A model generated the notes under the pieces. It searched no databases and was not told the origin of the DNA. It was given only the letters and a program-made list of their open reading frames with translations. A stretch of DNA of 64,000 nucleotides from Vibrio syngnathi (lineage in GTDB: Bacteria > Pseudomonadota > Gammaproteobacteria > Enterobacterales > Vibrionaceae): the NCBI RefSeq assembly GCF_002119525.1, contig NZ_CP017917.1, forward strand, positions 186,001-250,000. Direction: 5' to 3'. Every line of letters starts with the position of its first letter. The stretch's first letter is position 1. The position numbers were made by a program, and so were the translations under genes. This document shows positions 55,132 through 64,000 of this stretch, piece by piece.

Positions 55132-57276
55132 GTGCATGTTAAAGCCTTTGCAAAACAGATATCTGCTACGCGTGATCACCGTTTATTGGCTGAGTCTCTG
55201 TTTGACTACCTGATTAAAATGCTTGGTCCCCAAGGGGTCGGAATATTTTCAGAGCCAATACCAGAAAGTGACCCGTCACCGTTGTTTTCCTACGGTGAAT
55301 TAACCTCTCTTGATCATTACCCTTCAACATTTTGGCCCTGGGTTTCACAGTTCGACACTGCAGACGGTGTGTTACCGATGTCGCTCAATACGTGCAAGTG
55401 GGAGCACAGTAAAGAGCTTGGTGGAGAGTCGTTCATCATGATGCTCGACAACGCACCAGCCTGTAGAACTTATTTAATTATTCAAAATTGCATCGCAGAA
55501 AAAGTTAATCAAACCTTTGACCAAGGGCTGGATGGCCTTCAATTAGCGGCAGCTCGCTGGCAGTGTATTCGCGCAGAAAAAAATGCAGCTATCGAGATTA
55601 AGCATAGGGATACACGTGAAGCGCAATATCTTGATGAAATTAAGCTTCGAGAGTTGTTTGTCGAGAATATGAAATTGGTTCATCAGGTGGCGTTGGAGCT
55701 ATCGAACCCTGAATCATTGGATGCACTCTACAAAGCATCGGTAGAGGCGGTACGCGATAGACTTGGTTTTGATCGCGCCATATTTATGTTGCTTGATATG
55801 AAAAAGCGTTGCTTTAGTGGCACCTACGGCACCGATGAACTAGGAAAAACCAACAGCGAACATCACACTCAATATGACCTGCATCAGCTTGAATCGGAAT
55901 ATATCGAGGCATTGTCTGACAACCACACTAACTTGGTCGTTATTGAACATGCTCCGCTCTACACTGAAGGTAAGGTTGTAGGGCAAGGGTGGAATGGCAT
56001 GCTTATCTTGCGTGAAGGGGATAAACCCGTAGGTTGGATTGCTATGGACAACTACATGCACCGCTCGCCAATTACCAATTACCAAAAGCAGATGCTTGAA
56101 TCGTTCGGCTCTCTGCTGTCTCAGATATACATTCGTAAACGCCAAGAACTGAACATCCGAATGCTGCATTCGAGTATGGTTGAGTTATCTCGCTGCGATA
56201 GCGTCAGTGCCGTGTGCAAGTCTGCAGTCAGTTTTGCTATTCAGCACTTAGGCATCGACCGATTAGCCGTTTTCCTTACCGACAAGAATTGTAGCTATAT
56301 GCAAGGTACATGGGGCACCGACATAAAAGGCGATATTGTCGATGAATCCTATTATCGCTCTGAGCTAGTCGAGCGCGACATTGTATCTGCGGCCCGTACT
56401 TGCCCTAATCAAGTTGCTTTTGAAGAATCGGTCCCAATTTATCATGATTATAATATTGTCGGAGTTGGCTGGACGGCAATGACGATGCTTACCACGAATA
56501 CCGGTGATCCTATTGCATTTATTGCTGCAGATAATTTGCTAACACGAAGCCCTTTAACTTCACAACTGCGTGAAGTGATACGTATCTTCGCCTCTAGCCT
56601 TGCTGAAGTATTGCAAAGAACCATGGCGCAAGAGGAGCTCAAAAAGCTTAATGAGACGCTAGAGCAAGAGGTCAGTAAGCGCACTCAAGAACTTGAACGA
56701 GCCAATGAGCAGTTGGATATCATCTCTAAATTAGACCCGCTAACACGTCTTGGAAATCGGCGTATGTTGTCGCAGGTGTTAGATGATCTAAATTGCGACG
56801 ATCAAGGGGCGTTTGCCATACAACATGAAGTTACATTCGGATTGATACTCGTCGACCTTGATCATTTTGGTTTGTACAACACGGTTTATGGGCATACAGA
56901 AGGTGACGCTGCTCTGCGTACCATCGGCAAGATACTCAATGCCCATGTTCATAGCGATAAGGAAACCTTTTGTCGTATTGGTGGTGAGGAGTTTATGCTG
57001 TTGATGATCGGTACCAATCACGCAACAACAAAGCAGCGTGCAGAGTCGATTAGACAAAGTATTGAAGATGCAAAAATTCTTCATTGTAAAAGCAGCACTA
57101 GTCAATATTTAACCGCATCTGTGGGTTATGCGTCGATCACTTCGGATCAGCGCCAGTTCGATTTTGATTTGTTGTATGGCAAGGCTGATAAGGCTTTGTA
57201 TAAGGCGAAAGATTCGGGACGAAATACGATTGTCTCTGCTTTGAAGCGGAGAAAGATTGCGACTACGCTTTCTTAG
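55132..57276 (+). CDS. Diguanylate cyclase with two GAF domains
   Basis: This 714-residue soluble protein has an N-terminal region (about 1-170), two GAF-type sensor domains (about 180-335 and 345-505), a coiled coil (about 505-545) and a C-terminal GGDEF domain (about 548-710). The two GAF domains look like a tandem duplication: FSGTYGTDELG in the first answers to MQGTWGTDIKG in the second, and VGQGWNGMLIL to VGVGWTAMTML. The cyclase site is intact (DPLTRLGNRRML, LILVDLDHFG, RIGGEEF), with no RxxD inhibitory site. The start is GTG at 55132 without a clear ribosome site, so the N-terminus is uncertain. In V. cholerae a GGDEF gene (cdgA) holds the same place after pstB. Confidence 0.9.
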   Translation: MHVKAFAKQISATRDHRLLAESLFDYLIKMLGPQGVGIFSEPIPESDPSPLFSYGELTSLDHYPSTFWPWVSQFDTADGVLPMSLNTCKWEHSKELGGESFIMMLDNAPACRTYLIIQNCIAEKVNQTFDQGLDGLQLAAARWQCIRAEKNAAIEIKHRDTREAQYLDEIKLRELFVENMKLVHQVALELSNPESLDALYKASVEAVRDRLGFDRAIFMLLDMKKRCFSGTYGTDELGKTNSEHHTQYDLHQLESEYIEALSDNHTNLVVIEHAPLYTEGKVVGQGWNGMLILREGDKPVGWIAMDNYMHRSPITNYQKQMLESFGSLLSQIYIRKRQELNIRMLHSSMVELSRCDSVSAVCKSAVSFAIQHLGIDRLAVFLTDKNCSYMQGTWGTDIKGDIVDESYYRSELVERDIVSAARTCPNQVAFEESVPIYHDYNIVGVGWTAMTMLTTNTGDPIAFIAADNLLTRSPLTSQLREVIRIFASSLAEVLQRTMAQEELKKLNETLEQEVSKRTQELERANEQLDIISKLDPLTRLGNRRMLSQVLDDLNCDDQGAFAIQHEVTFGLILVDLDHFGLYNTVYGHTEGDAALRTIGKILNAHVHSDKETFCRIGGEEFMLLMIGTNHATTKQRAESIRQSIEDAKILHCKSSTSQYLTASVGYASITSDQRQFDFDLLYGKADKALYKAKDSGRNTIVSALKRRKIATTLS

Positions 57277-57381
57277 TTCTTAGTTCTTAGTTCTTAGTTC
57301 TTAGTTCTTAGTTCTTAGTTCTTAGTTCTTAGTTCTTAGTTCTTAGTTCTTAGTTCTTAGTTCTTAGTTCTTAGTTCTTAG
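57270..57381. repeat. Heptamer TTCTTAG, sixteen perfect tandem copies
   Basis: The array starts inside the last sense codon and stop codon of the cyclase gene (the first TAG is its stop at 57274-57276) and runs for 112 bases without a single change. Such purity points to recent expansion by slipped replication. As the stop is in the first unit, change in copy number would alter only the 3' untranslated region. Confidence 0.97.
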
Positions 57382-57444
57382 ATTTTTACTTAAACTTCTT
57401 ATTAAATCGCTCCGATTTGGCTTTCTCGCTACTCTTACCTTCTC

Positions 57445-57488
57445 AAAAACGAAGCCGTGGTAATCAAAGAGTGATTGCCACGGCTTCG
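57445..57488 (-). terminator. Intrinsic terminator of the MoxR-Bat operon
   Basis: CGAAGCCGTGG at 57450-57460 pairs with CCACGGCTTCG at 57478-57488, and the inner bases extend the stem (TAATCA with TGATT). On the minus strand five U residues follow. It lies 28 bases beyond the batD stop. Confidence 0.9.
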
Positions 57489-57515
57489 GTCTGTTATTTA
57501 CTACGATTGATGTAA

Positions 57516-59195
57516 TTAGAGTTTCTCTAGTGTGCTTTTATTCGTTTTACTAGAGATACGCTTTGGTTTCTTAATCGTATTGATTGCCACTTTAGGATCC
57601 CATACTTGGCTTGCTGAATTGGTTTCACCATAGAGACTTTGATTGAGCTTCGTTAGCTCGACTTCAATTGCCTCTAATGTTTCATCACTTAAGTCTGGAT
57701 TTTCTGTTTTCCATTGCTCAAGCAGGGTTCTGGTTATTACACCATCTTTCGCTTTCAGCGCCTCAATAAGAGCGTCTGCCGTATCTGATTGATGTGGAAC
57801 TGGGCGTTTTGGTTTTACTGCTGCACCGCGGCGTGACCAGAAGTAGAAAGCCATCACTGAGCTAATCACCCACAAGGCTGCGAACAGAGCAGTGAGATAA
57901 GGCCAGAACCCCGGGCTATCAACAGTCACAACTGTCGGGCTGACTTGCGGGGCTGGTGGTGCTGTAGTTGGGGTGGGGCTAGAAGTCGCGCGGTCGCTAG
58001 CTTGTACCGACAATTCTAAGCCAAGTGCTTTACTGGTTTGTTCCGATTGAGTGTCGGTGTTGAACCAAGATTGGGAAACATCAGGAAGCGAGATATTTCC
58101 AGCCTCTTTCGGAATCAAGACTTGCTTATAAACCACCACAGCATCACCAGACTGGGTTGTGCCAAATTGCGGTTTCTCTTCATAAACACGTATCGATTTA
58201 GGGTAGGTGATGTTCAGTTTCGGCAGTTGGTGTTGTGTTAAATTACTCGCCGTCATTGTGATGGTGCGAGTTAGAGAATCGCCCGCTTCCAATTCAAAGC
58301 TCTGCTTATTGTTATCGAAACCATTGCTGTCAGTTAGCTCATTGCCTTGGCTGTCTGACCATTTCTGTAGCAGCTCGAAGTCAGAGGTTGGTAACCACTC
58401 ACCTTGATAGCCTTTTGGTACAGGATTGACGGTGACATCCAAGCTTTCAACAGGCGTATCGAGCTGGAAAAGGCGAGTTTTGCTTGAGTTGTTGGTTGAG
58501 TAAACAACAGCCCCTGTTAACTTCGGGCCAAGCAGTTCAAATTGCCCTGCTTTTTGCGATGAGATGCGAAAGGACTGCTGAACAACCGTCACTTCTTTTC
58601 CGTTGATAACGTCTTGAAACTGTTTCGACTCACCGATGGGCTCCACGTCCAAATTTGATGAGTTTGGTAGAGAAATTTGGGGATCTTGTAATCTTCTTGG
58701 ATCTGCTTTGATAATGAGCTTTACATCAAGCTCGGCGACTTCTTGTGGATACAAGATGTTTTTGCTGAGATTTAATTGGAACTCCGCCATATCACTCTGC
58801 TTTGGAGCGGCTTTATTAATCGAAACGTTGATGGTGATAGGTAGGGTTTTCGCACCTTCAATATCAAAGCTAGGTATTTCTAATCGGCCTAATCGAAGTG
58901 GGGCAAGGGTGATATTCCATTCGCTAGATACGGTGCGACTGCCATTGACGATTCGCATCGATGAGCCAAAGTTTGGTCTACCAACATAGAAATTCTGTTG
59001 GAGAGCCGTTAGATCTAGAGCATCCGAAGAGACCTTTTCATCGGTTGCGACTCTGAGTAGGAACACTTCATCTTTAGTGACGCTGTTTTGTGAAACGCTC
59101 GCAACGGCAGTTGCTGCCAATGCAGAGAAGGACGAGAAGGCGCCCAACAACAAAGTCAGGAGTATTGAGAAAAATGGCTTGTTTAAAGATCGCAT
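57516..59195 (-). CDS. batD: BatD-type membrane protein
   Basis: The 559-residue protein has a signal peptide (about 1-28), a large periplasmic part of beta-sandwich domains (about 30-410), a proline-rich linker, one membrane segment (about 425-447, WPYLTALFAALWVISSVMAF) and a short cytoplasmic tail. It matches BatD (oxygen tolerance protein) of Bacteroides aerotolerance operons. The real role of Bat proteins is uncertain; they probably form a membrane complex under MoxR control. The ATG at 59195 lies directly after the BatB stop. It is the last gene of the operon. Confidence 0.88.
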   Translation of the reverse strand: MRSLNKPFFSILLTLLLGAFSSFSALAATAVASVSQNSVTKDEVFLLRVATDEKVSSDALDLTALQQNFYVGRPNFGSSMRIVNGSRTVSSEWNITLAPLRLGRLEIPSFDIEGAKTLPITINVSINKAAPKQSDMAEFQLNLSKNILYPQEVAELDVKLIIKADPRRLQDPQISLPNSSNLDVEPIGESKQFQDVINGKEVTVVQQSFRISSQKAGQFELLGPKLTGAVVYSTNNSSKTRLFQLDTPVESLDVTVNPVPKGYQGEWLPTSDFELLQKWSDSQGNELTDSNGFDNNKQSFELEAGDSLTRTITMTASNLTQHQLPKLNITYPKSIRVYEEKPQFGTTQSGDAVVVYKQVLIPKEAGNISLPDVSQSWFNTDTQSEQTSKALGLELSVQASDRATSSPTPTTAPPAPQVSPTVVTVDSPGFWPYLTALFAALWVISSVMAFYFWSRRGAAVKPKRPVPHQSDTADALIEALKAKDGVITRTLLEQWKTENPDLSDETLEAIEVELTKLNQSLYGETNSASQVWDPKVAINTIKKPKRISSKTNKSTLEKL

Positions 59196-59197
59196 GG

Positions 59198-61040
<1,843 letters not shown>

Positions 61041-61048
<8 letters not shown>

Positions 61049-62048
61049 TGTTTCTCCTAATGGCTAACAGCATAAATGCGAAGAACATTGCCGCAGACAG
61101 AGGCCAGACAAACCATTCTTGTTGTGGTCGCCAGATCTTAGTGGTATTCGTCACAGGCTCTAACTGATTGATGGTGTCGTAAATCGTTGCCAGTTCTTTG
61201 CTGTCTCGAGCTCGGAAGTACTGACCGCCAGTGCGTTTAGCGATTTCCATTAGCGTACGCTCATCCAAATCTTGAGCAGTATTGACCTTACGAGTCATGA
61301 AGAACTCTTTGACCATCATCTCGCCGGCACCGACACCTACGGTGTAAATCGTCGCGTCGTATTTATTGGCAATATCTGCGGCTTCTAATGGGTCTAATAC
61401 CCCGGCGGTATTACTGCCATCACTAAGCAGGATCATCACTCGTTGAGGAGCGTTGCTGTCGATAAAGGTTTTGGTAGCGAGGCCAATACCATCACCAATC
61501 GCAGTTTGAGTACCAATCAGTTTTAACACCGCTTGATTGAGCTGTTGTGAAAGCGTACTTCTGTCTAGCGTAAGCGGCGTCTGCAAGTAGGCGTGATCGG
61601 CAAACAGCACAAGCCCAACTCGGTCGCCTTTACGGCGCTCAATAAAGTCACTCAATACATGTTTCACAGCCGACAAGCGGTCGATATATTCGCCATTGAA
61701 CTGCATGTCTTCTTGGCTCATCGAGCCAGAGAGGTCGACAACCAGCATCAAATCACGATGCTTCGGCTGAAACTCAACAGGTTCGCCATACCAAACTGGA
61801 CGCGCGCTTGCCGTTACTAGCAGAAGCCAAATAATCACTGACAACGTCTTTGGTAAGCGACTGCTAGGTGTTTTGGTATGACTGTCTTTGGGCAAAAATG
61901 GAAGCCTTAGAGCACTGCTTGATTCTGACTTTGGTGAGAACAAGTAAACAAGGAGTGGTAATGGCGCTAGGAAAAACATCCACCACCAAACAAACTCGAT
62001 ATTTAGTAAGTTCTTGCCTAGAAACATAGAGTTTAAAAGATCACTCAT
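61041..62048 (-). CDS. batA: BatA-type VWA-domain membrane protein
   Basis: The 335-residue protein has an N-terminal membrane region (about 17-37 and 65-82), a von Willebrand A domain (about 93-290) with an intact metal-ion site (VVDLSGSMS, then later a Thr in QTPLTL and Asp in LLSDGSN), and a C-terminal membrane helix (about 312-330). The ATG at 62048 follows GAGGTC, so the longer frame to 62102 is set aside. It overlaps DUF4381 upstream and BatB downstream by eight bases each. Confidence 0.9.
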
Positions 62049-62526
62049 AACGACCTCGCTTTGGAGGAAGGGCTTTACGAAGCCACATTTCACAGTCGTC
62101 AACTAATTGCTGTTGAACCTTGCGCTGTGCGTCATTCATTGAAGTTGGATCTTGATAAAGCGACTGTTGCCATTGGGCTTGTTTTTCTACAAACAATGGA
62201 TTTTTTAATTGCGCATCTAAGAATTTCAACCAATCATCACCCGCTAAGCCTGCGACTTTTTCGCGTGGGAAATAACTCAGCGCTGCTTGACGAACGATGT
62301 CTTGAGCAGTGCTCGGAGACAAGGCATTTGAAGACTGGTTGTTATGCAAGCGAGCAAGGGCTTCTTGCTTCGCCTGTTGATTGATTTGTCTGCGTTTTAC
62401 CATGAAAAACACCAAGGCGATCAGAGCGGTGGCCGTGATAATCAATGCCCACCAACCCCACGCTAAAGGCCACCAAGTCGGTGCGTCTGGTGCAATGACA
62501 GGGCTTAAATCTAAGGGCTGACTCAT
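62041..62526 (-). CDS. DUF4381 membrane protein
   Basis: This 161-residue protein has one membrane helix (about 22-44) preceded by a Pro/Trp-rich stretch (APDAPTWWPLAWGWW) that is typical of DUF4381, and a helical cytoplasmic part. Members are found only inside MoxR-Bat operons, as here, and their role is unknown. It overlaps both neighbours (four bases with the DUF58 gene, eight with batA). Confidence 0.88.
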   Translation of the reverse strand: MSQPLDLSPVIAPDAPTWWPLAWGWWALIITATALIALVFFMVKRRQINQQAKQEALARLHNNQSSNALSPSTAQDIVRQAALSYFPREKVAGLAGDDWLKFLDAQLKNPLFVEKQAQWQQSLYQDPTSMNDAQRKVQQQLVDDCEMWLRKALPPKRGRYE

Positions 62527-63461
62527 GACTGAGCTCCTGATATCTGGCTCATTAATGATTGTGCACTCGACAGAGAGCTATAAGGTATCGCGAGAGACAA
62601 CCCCATCTGTTGTAGCTGCTGTTTCTTTAACGAAAACGCATGGTTAAGTTTTTCCTTTTCTTTATTCGAGGAGAAGTTAAACCATTGAGTTTTGTTACCA
62701 TCGGTGACCTGTTTAGAACCTTTATAGGCGGTTTCACCTTGCTCTAGCGGATCGTAGAAATGCACCAAGCGTACTCGGTTGTGCCTGCGAATTTGGCTGA
62801 CAAGTGAGTAGTCACTTTCTTGGTAACGCACAAAGTCACTGAGGATAATAATATCGCTGCCTTTTGGGCAAAGGTGCTGAAGAGATTTGAGCCCTTTGTC
62901 GAAGGTGGTGCTATTGAAAGCTTTGCTATCACTGTCTTGGCGAGTGAGCGCTGCATTATTGATTTCTATGACTTTCTTAAGAATGCGTAATGGCGCGTGA
63001 TTACTCGCACTGGGCTTAATTTCAACGATCTCTTGGCCAGTATCAATCACAGCACCAATCCGGTCTTTTTGAGCGACGGTTAGCCAGCACAGTTGGCTGG
63101 CAAAGTGCGCGAGTTGAACCGACTTAAGTAGCAAGGTTGAGCCGAAAATCATACTGCTCGACAGATCTAAGAACAAAATCACAGGCTGTTCTCTTTCTTC
63201 AGAAAACAGCTTGGTATGCGCCTTGCCTGTTCTCGCGGTTACGCGCCAATCAATGCTGCGGATATCGTCGCCCGCCTGATATTGACGAACCTCAGAGAAA
63301 TTCATCCCGCGACCTTTACGGTTGCTCTCATGTTGACCGTTAAGCTGCGACCAAAGGCTCTTGGCTGGAGGCAACCAGCGAACAGACTGCGCTTTATATT
63401 GCAGCAGTTCGTCTAGATTTAACGTGACGCCGTCACTATGGTTGGGTAATTGATTATTCAT
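62523..63461 (-). CDS. DUF58 domain protein of the MoxR operon
   Basis: The 312-residue cytoplasmic protein carries the DUF58 signature FSEVRQYQAGDDIRSIDWRV (about 56-75), followed by a VWA-like region (PVILFLDLSSSM, about residue 93 onward). DUF58 proteins regularly go with MoxR ATPases and Bat proteins, as in this operon. It starts 11 bases after the MoxR stop and overlaps the DUF4381 gene by four bases. Confidence 0.92.
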   Translation of the reverse strand: MNNQLPNHSDGVTLNLDELLQYKAQSVRWLPPAKSLWSQLNGQHESNRKGRGMNFSEVRQYQAGDDIRSIDWRVTARTGKAHTKLFSEEREQPVILFLDLSSSMIFGSTLLLKSVQLAHFASQLCWLTVAQKDRIGAVIDTGQEIVEIKPSASNHAPLRILKKVIEINNAALTRQDSDSKAFNSTTFDKGLKSLQHLCPKGSDIIILSDFVRYQESDYSLVSQIRRHNRVRLVHFYDPLEQGETAYKGSKQVTDGNKTQWFNFSSNKEKEKLNHAFSLKKQQLQQMGLSLAIPYSSLSSAQSLMSQISGAQS

Positions 63462-63472
63462 GCGCGAGTCAC

Positions 63473-64000
63473 CTAGGCGCTACCAACCAACGAGATAAGG
63501 TGTGCGATCACTTGGTTTGCAGTGACCCCTTCAGCTTGTGCGTGGTAGCTGCGCAGTAGACGGTGGCGTAACACAGGGAATGCCATCGCTTGAACATCTT
63601 GTGGAGTAACATAGTCTCGACCAGCTAACCAAGCATGTGCGCGGGCGCAGCGGTCTAAAGCAATAGTCGCTCGTGGGCTGACACCCATATCTAACCATTG
63701 ATCAAGTTGATCACTGTATTGCTTAGGTTGGCGAGTCGCCATAACCAGTCGAATAATGTACTGCTCGATGGTGTCTGCCATGTGAATGTTGAGCACTTCT
63801 TGGCGCGCTTCAAAGATCGTTTGCTGAGATAGCTCTTGTGGCTGAGTTGATTCGTTGCCTTGAGCTTCACCACGGTTGAGTCGCAGAATCTCGAGCTCAC
63901 TTTCCATGTCAGGATAAGCCACTTCTAAATGCAGCAAGAAACGGTCTAATTGAGCTTCTGGTAGCGGGTAAGTACCTTCCTGTTCAATCGGGTTTTGCGT
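63473..64000 (-). CDS. MoxR-family AAA+ ATPase, C-terminal part (cut by window end)
   Basis: The reading frame stays open to the window edge, so the first part of the gene lies beyond 64000. The visible 175 residues contain the MoxR pattern [20 protein letters not shown] (sensor 1 to arginine-finger region), then [12 protein letters not shown], and the C-terminal helical lid with [20 protein letters not shown] and [20 protein letters not shown]. MoxR ATPases act as chaperones or assembly factors for VWA proteins such as the Bat proteins coded downstream. It is the first visible gene of the operon. Confidence 0.95.
   Translation of the reverse strand, partial: TQNPIEQEGTYPLPEAQLDRFLLHLEVAYPDMESELEILRLNRGEAQGNESTQPQELSQQTIFEARQEVLNIHMADTIEQYIIRLVMATRQPKQYSDQLDQWLDMGVSPRATIALDRCARAHAWLAGRDYVTPQDVQAMAFPVLRHRLLRSYHAQAEGVTANQVIAHLISLVGSA

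Overview
The window is almost certainly from a Vibrio (Vibrionaceae), and probably from the second chromosome. The strongest evidence is a Qrr quorum-sensing small RNA (19104-19214) with its sigma-54 promoter and LuxO-type sites, together with a thermolabile-haemolysin/lipase/lipase-foldase block and a gene order that, as I recall it, resembles the small chromosome of V. cholerae (malT-malPQ-glgB, the DUF368 protein, deoD, pstSCAB followed by a GGDEF gene, bat genes). GC content is moderate and the genes are densely packed, with clear Shine-Dalgarno sequences and many hairpin-plus-U-tract terminators. I see no phage, insertion sequence, CRISPR array, tRNA or rRNA.

Layout. 1-2330 is a small accessory patch (short unknown gene, Sel1 protein, HEPN-like protein, decayed ORF fragments). 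2332-8085 is an alpha-glucan degradation pair: a cytoplasmic GH13 amylase-type enzyme and a very large pullulanase lipoprotein. 8463-12572 holds a DUF1294 membrane protein, a LysE exporter divergent from an Lrp regulator, a LysR regulator and a membrane-anchored Sel1 protein. 12873-15547 carries sstT and rsgA. 15880-17657 has a possible 15-residue ORF and a copper-delivery operon (Sco, PCuAC and a YtkA/FixH-like protein). 17857-18777 is a DUF368 (PopT-type) undecaprenyl-phosphate transporter, followed by the qrr gene.

19345-29786 is the maltodextrin/glycogen region: malT diverges from malP, malQ and glgB. A CRP-like site lies upstream of malP and a structured spacer separates malP from malQ. 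29920-33005 is an ECF vitamin-type transporter operon (S component, fused double ATPase, T component). 33314-34839 is a DUF3302/HlyD-family pair; 35098 a DMT transporter; 36133-39182 a translationally coupled TPR-GGDEF pair in which only the downstream protein keeps a GGEEF site; 39368-40837 a zinc-ribbon/HTH protein resembling a domesticated transposase; 40918 deoD.

41975-43411 pairs an L,D-transpeptidase with an Lpp-type lipoprotein, a plausible enzyme and substrate. Then come a DEAD-box helicase, the secreted lipolytic block (tlh, lipA, lifO), a chemoreceptor, pstSCAB behind Pho boxes, a GAF-GAF-GGDEF cyclase, and a MoxR-Bat operon (57516 to beyond 64000) encoding a MoxR ATPase, a DUF58 protein, a DUF4381 protein, BatA, a BatB-BatC fusion and BatD.

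A recurring oddity is that short tandem repeats with different units (7 to 20 bp) lie in many gene-end spacers, in several cases touching the stop codon. The most striking is 16 perfect copies of a heptamer beginning inside the stop codon of the cyclase gene at 57276.
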